Origin: Micromonospora rifamycinica
Lineage (GTDB): Bacteria > Actinomycetota > Actinomycetes > Mycobacteriales > Micromonosporaceae
Assembly: GCF_900090265.1 (NCBI RefSeq)
Contig: NZ_LT607752.1
Location: 4,402,001-4,466,000, forward strand
Length of the DNA stretch: 64,000 nt
Direction: 5' to 3'
Of this stretch, positions 36,031 through 42,895 are shown in pieces. The position numbers and the translations under genes are program-made. Numbering within the stretch: position 1 is the first letter of the stretch; each line of letters starts with the position of its first letter. The notes below the pieces were generated by a model. The model was not told the DNA's origin. It ran no database searches and saw only the letters and a list, made by a program, of their open reading frames with translations.

Positions 36031-36789
36031 ATGAAGGAATTCAGAATCAGTCGACGGGACGGCCTGGTCGCGCTGGGCGCAGGACTGGGTGCGGCACTGC
36101 TCGGTGCCGGTCCGGCCAGCCGGGCAGCAGCCGGGGCGCGCGAGGGTGCCGCCCGGGTCGGCGCGGCCCCGGTCAGTTACAGCATTACGATCCTGAACAA
36201 TTCGGCGCTGGACGACATGAACGCCATCCTCTTCCAGGAGATGCCCGTCCTCCCGAGCGACGCGGTCACGCTCGCCTGGATGTCGAAGATGTGCCACCCG
36301 TCGACGACCGTCGAATACCAGTGGAGCATCGACTACAACTTCGTCTGGGGTCAGGTCGGGACACTCGTCCCCGGAACGCAGTTCGTGGCCGGTCAGACCC
36401 TCTCCGCAGACCTGACCCAGAACAACCTGGTCACCCTCTCCTACGTCGGCGGCGGTTTTGAATTCGGGCCGACCAGCTCCTCCGGGAAGAATGGCAGCCT
36501 GATAATCAAGGAGGACGGCACGGTCCCGGGGGCGGGGGACCAGGACCAGGGAAGTGTGGGCATCGGCATGTCGGGGGCCGGCACCTTCGTCGTGCCGACC
36601 CTGACGAACGCCGGAGTCGAGTTCGACCCGAAGCCCACCTACTGGGTCGCCTTCGGCAGCTTCGAGAGCAGCGAGGTGATGGACGTCTCCGAGCTCACCA
36701 CGCCCGCACAGGTGTTGTACCCCGCCGGCATGACCAGCGCGAAGGCCGTCTTCGACGGCAAGGGATGGACCATCTCCTACAGCAGCTAG
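36031..36789 (+). CDS. Tat-exported RhiA-like protein
   Basis: 252 aa with a twin-arginine signal (ISRRDGLVALGAGLGAALLGAG, residues 6-27; likely cleavage near AGPASRAAAGA). The mature beta-rich part (VSYSITILNNSALDDMNAILFQEMPVLPSDAVTLAWMSKMCHPSTTVEYQWSIDYNFVW...) resembles RhiA, a quorum-regulated Rhizobium leguminosarum rhizosphere protein of unknown function. I base that on recalled family patterns (LNNS, LAWxSK, WxIDYxFVW), so the assignment is moderate. The ATG has GAGGAGG upstream. Codon use is slightly less GC-extreme than neighbours. Confidence 0.75.
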   Translation: MKEFRISRRDGLVALGAGLGAALLGAGPASRAAAGAREGAARVGAAPVSYSITILNNSALDDMNAILFQEMPVLPSDAVTLAWMSKMCHPSTTVEYQWSIDYNFVWGQVGTLVPGTQFVAGQTLSADLTQNNLVTLSYVGGGFEFGPTSSSGKNGSLIIKEDGTVPGAGDQDQGSVGIGMSGAGTFVVPTLTNAGVEFDPKPTYWVAFGSFESSEVMDVSELTTPAQVLYPAGMTSAKAVFDGKGWTISYSS

Positions 36790-36851
36790 CGCAGCCTCCG
36801 GCCCGCCGCCCGACCGGCCCGCCGCCTTCGGTGCCGGTCGGAGCGGGAAGA

Positions 36852-37340
36852 ATGGCCGGCATGCGTTGGACCGTGCTCGACTCGCCGATCGGGGAGTTCT
36901 CCGTCGCCACCGACGACGCAGCGGTCTGCGGCGCGCACTTCGGCCGGGTCACGTCGGCGGCCGACCGGCCCGGCGACGCGCTGGCCGGTCGGGCGGTCGC
37001 CGAGCTGCGGGCGTACTTCGCCGGTGAGCTGACCGGGTTCACCGTGCCGGTAGCTGCCCCGCGCGGCTCCGAATTCGAGCGCGCCGTGTGGCAGGAGATG
37101 ACCCGGATCCCGTACGGGGAGACGCTCACCTACGGCGAGGTGGCCCGGCGGGTCGGCGACCCCGGCGCGGCACGGGCGGTCGGGGTGGCCTGCAACCGCA
37201 ACCCGGTCCCGGTGATCGTGCCCTGCCACCGGATCGTCGGCGCGGGCGGCAAGCTGGTCGGCTTCGGTGGCGGGCTGCCCCGCAAGGTGACCCTGCTGGA
37301 GCTGGAGGCGGGGGTGGCCCTGCGCCGCGCCTGGTCCTGA
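36852..37340 (+). CDS. ogt: Methylated-DNA--protein-cysteine methyltransferase
   Basis: Suicide repair protein that removes alkyl groups from O6-alkylguanine. It has the acceptor site VPVIVPCHRIVG (Cys in PCHR) and the helix-turn-helix FERAVWQEMTRIPYGETLTYGEVARRVG with the RAVGVACNRNP motif. 162 aa, the Ogt length. The ATG at 36852 follows GGGAAG; a second ATG lies three codons later. Confidence 0.94.
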   Translation: MAGMRWTVLDSPIGEFSVATDDAAVCGAHFGRVTSAADRPGDALAGRAVAELRAYFAGELTGFTVPVAAPRGSEFERAVWQEMTRIPYGETLTYGEVARRVGDPGAARAVGVACNRNPVPVIVPCHRIVGAGGKLVGFGGGLPRKVTLLELEAGVALRRAWS

Positions 37341-37372
37341 TCGTTTCCGGGTCAGCCCCGCCCATGCCCTCG

Positions 37373-37431
37373 CCCTTGGGCCGATGTAGCGGTGTCGGCG
37401 GTGAGCGGTTACCGCAGTATCGGCCCAAGGG
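37373..37431. terminator. Large hairpin between convergent ogt and the DUF397 gene
   Basis: CCCTTGGGCCGAT (37373-37385) pairs perfectly with ATCGGCCCAAGGG (37419-37431). After a 3x3 internal loop a further five pairs (GCGGT/ACCGC) extend the stem, leaving an 18-base loop. Probably a bidirectional terminator. Confidence 0.6.
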
Positions 37432-37462
37432 AGTTGACCATGGAGGTGCGGCGGCCGGTGGG

Positions 37463-37699
37463 TCAGGAGAGTGGGGCGAGGCGACCTGCGCGGAGGTCCG
37501 TGACGAAGGCGGCCCAGCCGGCGGCGGGGTAGAGCAGAAGCGGTCCGCCACGGTCCTTGCTGTCGCGTACGGCGAAGCGACCACTGCTGTCCAGCACCGG
37601 CCCGGCCTCGACACAGTTACCGTCGCCGTTGCCGCTGCGGGTGCTGACATGCCAGGCCACCGGGAGCCCGGCGTTGGTGAGGGGGTTGACCGTCGCCAT
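37463..37699 (-). CDS. DUF397 domain protein
   Basis: 78-aa DUF397 protein: AWHVSTRSGNGDGNCVEAGPVLDSSGRFAVRDSKDRGGPLLLYPAAGWAAFVTDLRAG contains the S-x-G-N-x-x-C-V-E and VRDSKD signatures. The ATG at 37699 has GGAG eight bases upstream. It follows the XRE regulator by four bases. In Streptomyces such XRE-DUF397 pairs (for example at whiJ) act as regulator/antagonist modules in development; that role is inferred. Confidence 0.93.
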   Translation of the reverse strand: MATVNPLTNAGLPVAWHVSTRSGNGDGNCVEAGPVLDSSGRFAVRDSKDRGGPLLLYPAAGWAAFVTDLRAGRLAPLS

Positions 37700-37703
37700 G
37701 CGC

Positions 37704-38558
37704 TCACTCCAGACGTGCTTCCAGATCGAAGAGAACCCGCTGCACGGCACCGTTGCGCAGCGCCGCCCGGCGTAGCCGATTGTAGCGCTGGTGCAGCGAA
37801 TCGGCTTTCTCCCCTTCGACCACGACTGTTCCGACAACCGTGGAGATGCAGCCGGCAGGTGGATAGGGCCGGCGCATCCGAAAGACGTCGAAGGCGCCGT
37901 TCGGGCTGGCGTGGGCTCCTGCGGTGAACGGCAGGATCATGATCTCGACGTTCGGCCAGCCGGCCATCTCGCGGAGATGGGCGAGTTGGGCGCGCATTGT
38001 CTCGGGCCCGCCGACCATCCGGCGCAGCGCACCTTCATTGATGATGACCGAGAGTCGGATCGGATCTGGTTGGCTCAACCGCTGTTGACGGGTCATGCGC
38101 AGATCAACGAAGCGGTGAAGCTGATCGTCCGCGAGATCCTCGTCGGCCGCCCGGATGACGGTCTCGGCATATGTCCTGGTCTGGAGCAGGCCGGGGATGA
38201 CTGAATCCTGGAAGGAGTCGATCGCGGTGGCTCGACTCTCCAGCCAGATCCAATCGATCAAGGACGCGGCGACGTTGGCGGCGAGTCCATCCCACCAACC
38301 CTTCTGCCACACGTCCTGCGCCATCGTCTTGAGGTCGTCACGTCTCTTCGGGTCGTCGATCCCGCATACGTCGAGGTAGGTCAACACCTCTGGCACTCGG
38401 GCCGGCAGCATGCCTGATTCGATCCGGCTGACAGTGCTGGCGTTTCGGTTGAGGCATTCGCCCACATCCCGCAGCGTCAGCCGGGACTTCTCCCGCATCT
38501 CGCGGAGCTGCTGACCGAGCCATTGAGCGCGGAGCGTGGACGCATGTTCGTTTGGCAT
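37704..38558 (-). CDS. XRE-family regulator with DUF5753 domain
   Basis: 284-aa regulator. The helix-turn-helix (QWLGQQLREMREKSRLTLRDVGECLNRNASTVSRIESG, residues about 12-50) is followed by a DUF5753-type ligand domain (about 95-275; DSFQDSVIPGLLQTRTYAETVIRA, LSVIINEGALRR). The ATG at 38558 follows GGGGGAGAAG. It forms an operon with the DUF397 gene. A 12-base palindrome TGCAAGCTTGCA (38615-38626) upstream is a candidate operator. Confidence 0.93.
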   Translation of the reverse strand: MPNEHASTLRAQWLGQQLREMREKSRLTLRDVGECLNRNASTVSRIESGMLPARVPEVLTYLDVCGIDDPKRRDDLKTMAQDVWQKGWWDGLAANVAASLIDWIWLESRATAIDSFQDSVIPGLLQTRTYAETVIRAADEDLADDQLHRFVDLRMTRQQRLSQPDPIRLSVIINEGALRRMVGGPETMRAQLAHLREMAGWPNVEIMILPFTAGAHASPNGAFDVFRMRRPYPPAGCISTVVGTVVVEGEKADSLHQRYNRLRRAALRNGAVQRVLFDLEARLE

Positions 38559-38997
38559 GTCTTCTCCCCCACCTCCCTCCGACCTTGTAAAGCATCTCGA
38601 AAACATTCCACCGATGCAAGCTTGCACAGCGATCCGCCATGCTGCATGCTGCGTGTGGCTGCGATTACTGAAGGTGATCGACGGTCGAGACGAGGACGGA
38701 CCGGGATGGGACGGCTTGGCGGCATGCCCACCCCGGTCCGGGAACGAGCCGAACGGGAGGCGCAACGCGATGGTCGGCGTCCCGGGGAACGACTCCCCGA
38801 CTGTCTACCACGTCGTACCCGCACGAAGCGGGTGCCGACGCGCTTCGCGGTGCGTACCCCCTCGGTTTCCTGGGCCGGTGACGCGCTGACCTGATGGCGC
38901 ACCACCGGCCCCGAGCCGGGCGGACGTGCGGAACCCCGCCGCGAATCCCCCTCGCGGTGGTGACCCCGGGACCGCGCGTCCGCCCCTTGGCGAAGGG
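38559..38997. other. Divergent intergenic region with palindromic element
   Basis: About 440 bases without a convincing gene between the XRE regulator (minus) and the plus-strand 102-aa gene. TGCAAGCTTGCA at 38615-38626 lies about 60 bases upstream of the regulator start and is a candidate autoregulatory operator. Confidence 0.5.
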
Positions 38998-39306
38998 ATG
39001 CCAGTGGGCCTGTACGAAACCCGGGCGCGGGTGGAGAGCCGCGCCGCACACGAGATCATCGCCGCGCACGTCGCCGATCCCGAGAGCCAGCAGTGCCGGG
39101 TCTGCCTGACCGTCGTACCGTGTCCGTCGGCCAACGCGGCAGCGAACCGCCTGGTGGAGTTGGGTCTGCCGGTGCTCGACCCGGTCCCGCCGCAGCGGCG
39201 TTCCGCGCTGCGGCGCTGGCTCGCCCCACACCGGCGGGGGCGAACCGGGCCGGCACCGCTACTCAGTCGGGCCTGGCGGTGGCGACTCGGGTCGGCGGTG
39301 GGCTGA
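38998..39306 (+). CDS. Small Cys-motif protein, 102 aa
   Basis: Not assigned to a named family. It begins MPVGLYETRARVESRAAHEIIAAHV and contains QCRVCLTVVPCPSANAAANRLVELG, a CxxC plus Cys arrangement that may bind zinc, then a basic tail. The ATG at 38998 follows GAAGGG. Its stop overlaps the next start (TGATG). It is part of a small plus-strand operon with the next three genes, facing away from the XRE/DUF397 pair. Confidence 0.7.
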   Translation: MPVGLYETRARVESRAAHEIIAAHVADPESQQCRVCLTVVPCPSANAAANRLVELGLPVLDPVPPQRRSALRRWLAPHRRGRTGPAPLLSRAWRWRLGSAVG

Positions 39307-39641
39307 TGCGGCTCAGCTTCGATCCGGAGGAGCCGCCGGCCGATCCGCCGGCCGAGTGCGTGTCACCGACCATCTGGCGGTTGAGTCACCGGCTGCACCG
39401 CTGTCATCTTCTCGCGGACGACGGCGGGTGCACCTGTGGTGAACCGTTCCCCTGTCGGTCGCGGCGGCTCGTGGAGCGCGGTTTCCTGGCGGCGCTCGGG
39501 TTGGGCGTCGGGGCGGCGAGCCGACAGGACCTGCTCGACCGGCTCACCGCCGAGAACAGCTTGAACGCACAGCCCGTCCGCCCTGATCCGAGCGATTCTC
39601 GCCACCATCGTCCTGGACTACCCGGTAAGGAGGAGACGTGA
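39306..39641 (+). CDS. Small Cys-rich protein, 111 aa
   Basis: Unrecognised protein. The central part WRLSHRLHRCHLLADDGGCTCGEPFPCRSRRLVERGFLAALG contains a His/Cys cluster (HRC, CTC, PC) suggesting metal binding. Translation is coupled to the preceding gene by a TGATG overlap, and its end overlaps the alternative GTG start of the next gene. Confidence 0.68.
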   Translation: MRLSFDPEEPPADPPAECVSPTIWRLSHRLHRCHLLADDGGCTCGEPFPCRSRRLVERGFLAALGLGVGAASRQDLLDRLTAENSLNAQPVRPDPSDSRHHRPGLPGKEET

Positions 39642-39895
39642 CGCCGAGCGTGGTTGACCAACCCACGGACGAGTTATACAAATCTGGTATGGCCTTCACC
39701 CTGAACCTGAAGCCCGAGGTCGAGCAGCGACTCAAGGAGCTCGCCGAGGCGGAGCACCGGTCGATGCACAAGACGGTCGAGGTGGCGGTGCAGGCCTACC
39801 TGGACCGGCACGACCGGGACGAGTGGACCCGCCAGGCCGCCCGCCGGGTATTCGAGGAGGACGCGGAGTTCTTCGAGATGCTGGGGGACAGATGA
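39638..39895 (+). CDS. Ribbon-helix-helix antitoxin-like protein
   Basis: Short DNA-binding protein; the core MAFTLNLKPEVEQRLKELAEAEHRSMHKTVEVAVQAYLDRHDRDE has the ribbon-helix-helix pattern of Arc/MetJ-type antitoxins, and the acidic C-terminus (VFEEDAEFFEMLGDR) would cover the partner toxin. Two starts are possible: the GTG at 39638 with a strong AAGGAGGAGAC (85 aa), or the ATG at 39689 (68 aa), which fits the domain better and follows a promoter-like TATACAAA. Its stop overlaps the Doc-like gene by ATGA. Confidence 0.85.
   Translation: MTPSVVDQPTDELYKSGMAFTLNLKPEVEQRLKELAEAEHRSMHKTVEVAVQAYLDRHDRDEWTRQAARRVFEEDAEFFEMLGDR
39654..39688 (+). promoter_or_regulatory. Candidate leaderless promoter of the antitoxin gene
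   Basis: TTGACC at 39654-39659 and a -10-like TATACAAA at 39675-39682 stand just before the ATG at 39689, so transcription would start at or next to the start codon. The spacing is 15-17 depending on the hexamer chosen. Confidence 0.4.
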
Positions 39896-40278
39896 CCCAC
39901 CCCTGGCCGGACGCCGAGGACCTGCTGACCCTGCTCGCCGAGCACACCGGCCCCCGGAGTCAGGTACGCGACGCCGGGATCCTGGTGGCGGCGACCGTCC
40001 GACCGCACGCGCGGTTGATCGGGCAGCCCGCCTACCCGACCGCCCTGGACAAGGCGGCGGCGCTGCTGCACGGGTTGATGATCTGGCGTCCCCTCGACCT
40101 GTGGAACGCCGGGCTCGCCTGGGCCGCGGTGCGTATCCTGCTGTCCCGTTCCGGCCTGCGTCTCACCATGCCGGCCAAGGACCGGATGGCGTTGACCGAG
40201 GCGTTGACCAGTGGCGAGGTCGACTCGGTCGAGGAGTTGGCGCTGCGGCTGTCGCCGTACCTGGAGATGGCGGACTGA
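39892..40278 (+). CDS. Doc/Fic-family toxin-like protein with degenerate active site
   Basis: 128 aa aligning with phage P1 Doc along most of its length: VRDAGILVAATVRPHARLIGQPAYPTALDKAAALLHGLMIWRPLDLWNAGLAWAAVRILLSRSGLRL parallels the Doc helical core. The catalytic Fic motif HPFxDGNKR is here RPLDLWNAG, so the catalytic His is Arg and the phosphate-binding G-N-K-R is mostly lost. Doc proteins phosphorylate EF-Tu; this one is probably catalytically dead or uses another chemistry. It is translationally coupled to the RHH antitoxin-like gene, the usual order of such pairs. Confidence 0.8.
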   Translation: MTHPWPDAEDLLTLLAEHTGPRSQVRDAGILVAATVRPHARLIGQPAYPTALDKAAALLHGLMIWRPLDLWNAGLAWAAVRILLSRSGLRLTMPAKDRMALTEALTSGEVDSVEELALRLSPYLEMAD

Positions 40279-40284
40279 ACGCGC

Positions 40285-40314
40285 GAGGGCCGGGTCCGTG
40301 CGGACCCGGCCCTC
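40285..40314. terminator. Bidirectional terminator between the doc-like gene and ino1
   Basis: Perfect 14-base arms GAGGGCCGGGTCCG and CGGACCCGGCCCTC separated by two bases, between two converging genes. Confidence 0.8.
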
Positions 40315-40334
40315 GGCGGTGCGGTGCCGGTGCG

Positions 40335-41414
40335 TCAGCGCTCGACGTCGCCGGTGATGAAGCCCTCGACGGCGGCGTGCGCGTCGTGGTCGGCGTACTG
40401 CACCGGCGGGGACTTCATGAAGTAGGAGGAGGCCGAGAGGATCGGGCCGCCGATCTTGCGGTCCAGGGCGATCTTGGCGGCCCGGACCGCGTCGATGATG
40501 ACGCCGGCCGAGTTCGGCGAGTCCCACACCTCGAGCTTCAGCTCGGCGTTGAGCGGGGTGTCACCGAAGGAACGGCCCTCCAGGCGGATGTACGCCCACT
40601 TGCGGTCGTCCAGCCACGGCACGTGGTCCGACGGGCCGATGTGCACGTCGCTCTTGACCATCTCGTGCGGGATCTGGGAGGTCACCGACTGGGTCTTCGA
40701 GATCTTCTTCGAGACCAGCCGGTTGCGCTCCAACATGTTCATGAAGTCCATGTTGCCGCCGAAGTTGAGCTGGTAGGTGCGCAGCAGCTCGACGCCGCGG
40801 TCCTCGAACAGCTTCGCCAGCGCGCGGTGCACGATGGTGGCACCGACCTGGCTCTTGATGTCGTCGCCGACGATCGGCAGCCCGGCGTCGGTGAACTTCT
40901 GCGCCCACTGGGGGTCGGAGGCGATGAAGACCGGCAGCGCGTTGACGAAGGCGCAGCCGGCGTCGATCGCAGCCTGGGCGTAGAACTTCGCCGCCTGCTC
41001 GGAGCCGACCGGCAGGTAGCAGACGACCACGTCGACCTGCGCGTCGCGCAGCGCCTTGACCACGTCGACCGACTCGGCGTCGGACTCCTCGATGATCTCG
41101 CGGTAGTACTGGCCCAGGCCGTCGAAGGTCGGGCCGCGCTGGACGGTGATGCCGGTGGGCGCCACGTCGCAGAGCTTGATGGTGTTGTTCTCACTGGCGA
41201 CGATCGCCTCGGCGAGGTCCATGCCGACCTTCTTGGCGTCCACGTCGAACGCCGCGACAAAGTCCACGTCCGATACGTGGTAGTCGCCGAAGGTGACGTG
41301 CATGAGACCCGGGACGCGGTCGTTCGGGTCGGCGTTGCGGTAGTACTCCACGCCCTGCACGAGGGACGAGGCGCAGTTACCCACACCGACGATGGCGACG
41401 CGGACGGAGCCCAT
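40335..41414 (-). CDS. ino1: Inositol-3-phosphate synthase
   Basis: Converts glucose 6-phosphate to myo-inositol 3-phosphate for mycothiol and phosphatidylinositol. 359 aa, beginning MGSVRVAIVGVGNCASSLVQGVEYYR (NAD motif GVGNCASS); the signature NFGGNMDFMNMLERNRLVSKKISKTQSVTSQ and the lysine-rich catalytic region near SDVHIGPSDHVPWLDDRKWAYIRLEG match the actinobacterial/archaeal form. The ATG at 41414 has AAGGAGG eight bases upstream; a start at 41441 would overlap padR. The padR gene lies directly upstream and probably controls it. Confidence 0.96.
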   Translation of the reverse strand: MGSVRVAIVGVGNCASSLVQGVEYYRNADPNDRVPGLMHVTFGDYHVSDVDFVAAFDVDAKKVGMDLAEAIVASENNTIKLCDVAPTGITVQRGPTFDGLGQYYREIIEESDAESVDVVKALRDAQVDVVVCYLPVGSEQAAKFYAQAAIDAGCAFVNALPVFIASDPQWAQKFTDAGLPIVGDDIKSQVGATIVHRALAKLFEDRGVELLRTYQLNFGGNMDFMNMLERNRLVSKKISKTQSVTSQIPHEMVKSDVHIGPSDHVPWLDDRKWAYIRLEGRSFGDTPLNAELKLEVWDSPNSAGVIIDAVRAAKIALDRKIGGPILSASSYFMKSPPVQYADHDAHAAVEGFITGDVER

Positions 41415-41437
41415 AGCGTCTGCCTCCTTCTTCTTCA

Positions 41438-42076
41438 TCACGGCCGCTCATTCCTGGACGCTCCAGGCGGAGGCGGGCTGTTGTTGTCTCGTGGACCGTC
41501 GGTCGTTCCGGATCGCGGGACGACCGGGGCACGGCCGGAGCGCTCGTTGGCGATGAGCTCCTCCAGCCAGCGGACCTCACGCTCGCAGGCGTCGAGCCCG
41601 TGGCGTTGCAGTTCCAGGGTGTACGCGTCGAGACGCTCGGCTGCCCGGCCCAGCACGTCCCGAAGTCCTTCGCGACGCTCCTCGATCGTGCGCCGGCGAC
41701 CCTCCAGGATGCGCAGGCGGGTCGCCTGGTCGGTGCGGGCGAAGAACGCGAAGTGCACGCCGAAGCCCGTGTCGTCGTAGGTCTCGGGTCCGGCCTGCGC
41801 GATCAGCTGGGCGAAGCGTTCCTTACCCTCCGCGGTGATCTTGTAGACCACCCGCCCGCGGCGGCTGGTCAGCGCGGGCACCTCCTCGGCGGTGGCCGGT
41901 GTCCCGGCGGCTTCGGTGATCCAGCCCGCCGCCTGCAACCTGCGCAGGGTCGGGTAGAGCGAGCCGTAGCTGATCGCCGCCCGGATGGCGCCGAGCTTGG
42001 CGGTGAGCTCCTTGCGGAGTTCGTAGCCGTGCATCGGGGCCTCCTGGAGGAGGCCGAGGATGGCGAGTTCCAGCAC
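41438..42076 (-). CDS. PadR-family transcriptional regulator
   Basis: 212-aa repressor. The PadR winged helix is MLELAILGLLQEAPMHGYELRKELTAKLGAIRAAISYGSLYPTLRRLQAAGWITEAAG (residues 1-58), with a C-terminal helical dimerisation domain (about 100-180) and a disordered Pro-rich tail. It forms an operon with ino1 (24-base gap to the preferred start). A perfect palindrome (42120-42142) 44 bases upstream of its start is the likely operator. Mycobacteria have the same padR-ino1 pair (Rv0047c-Rv0046c). Confidence 0.93.
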   Translation of the reverse strand: MLELAILGLLQEAPMHGYELRKELTAKLGAIRAAISYGSLYPTLRRLQAAGWITEAAGTPATAEEVPALTSRRGRVVYKITAEGKERFAQLIAQAGPETYDDTGFGVHFAFFARTDQATRLRILEGRRRTIEERREGLRDVLGRAAERLDAYTLELQRHGLDACEREVRWLEELIANERSGRAPVVPRSGTTDGPRDNNSPPPPGASRNERP

Positions 42077-42119
42077 GGGCCACCCTTTCCTTACCCTCGG
42101 GGCGGGTCGTTAACCGCCT

Positions 42120-42142
42120 CGATGTATCGGACCGATACATCG
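42120..42142. promoter_or_regulatory. PadR operator palindrome
   Basis: Perfect 11-base arms around a single central base (left arm CGATGTATCGG, right arm CCGATACATCG), containing the ATGT...ACAT pattern typical of PadR sites. It lies between padR and the divergent DUF5318 gene and could control both. Confidence 0.8.
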
Positions 42143-42251
42143 CACGCTAGTACCTCACCTGCCATCCGGGCAAACCCCCGTTTCGCGGCAACCCGTTCAC
42201 GGATCGTGACGGTGGTCGCCCCGCCCGGTCGGAGCGCGTACCCTTTGCCGC

Positions 42252-42698
42252 ATGCGTACGTCTCGCCAGGTGGTCGACTACTCGCTCCAGAAGCGGGCAG
42301 TCCTGCGTGAGCTGCTCGCCGGGCGGATCGGCACGCACGACGTCTGCGACGCTTCGCCGTACCTGAAGAGCGCGGCCCGTTTCCACGGGGAACCGACAGA
42401 CCAGCGGTGTCCGATCTGCCGGAGCGAGAACCTGATCCACGTCCACTACATTTACGGGGACGAACTCCGGCAGTCCGCCGGTCAGGCCCGGGCACTGGCC
42501 GAACTGTCCGTGCTGGCGATGACGTTGGGTGAGTTCCAGGTCTTCGTGGTCGAGGTGTGCCTCGGCTGTGACTGGAACCATCTCGTCGAGCAGTTCCTGC
42601 TCGGCCGGGACGGGCTGGTCGAGGGCGGCCCGGAGCAGGGGGCGGCGGACGCCGCCACCGCTGCCACCCAGGGACGAAGGCGAGAGGCGCAACGGTGA
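42252..42698 (+). CDS. DUF5318 family protein
   Basis: 148-aa conserved actinobacterial protein in the Rv0049 position between padR and ponA. It has two Cys pairs (QRCPICRSENLIHVHYIYGD and VCLGCDWNHLVEQFLLG), suggesting a zinc ribbon. It begins MRTSRQVVDYSLQKRAVLRELLAGRIGTHDVCDASPYLKSAARFHGEPT, the family signature. Function unknown; synteny with ponA hints at the cell envelope. Confidence 0.87.
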   Translation: MRTSRQVVDYSLQKRAVLRELLAGRIGTHDVCDASPYLKSAARFHGEPTDQRCPICRSENLIHVHYIYGDELRQSAGQARALAELSVLAMTLGEFQVFVVEVCLGCDWNHLVEQFLLGRDGLVEGGPEQGAADAATAATQGRRREAQR

Positions 42699-42895
42699 AG
42701 CCTGCTGATCCGGTCGAACCCGGTGTCGTACGACACAGACACCGCGACCGGCGGCTCGTTGACCCGAATGACCCGATTGATGCAGAAATTTCAGTGCGCC
42801 ACCGGGCTCTCCCCGGCTTCAGTGCGCGTGTGTCAACTCACGGCAACCCGGTGGTGGCGCCCCCGCGTCCCACCGCGACCGGCAGGGTGTGAGGA

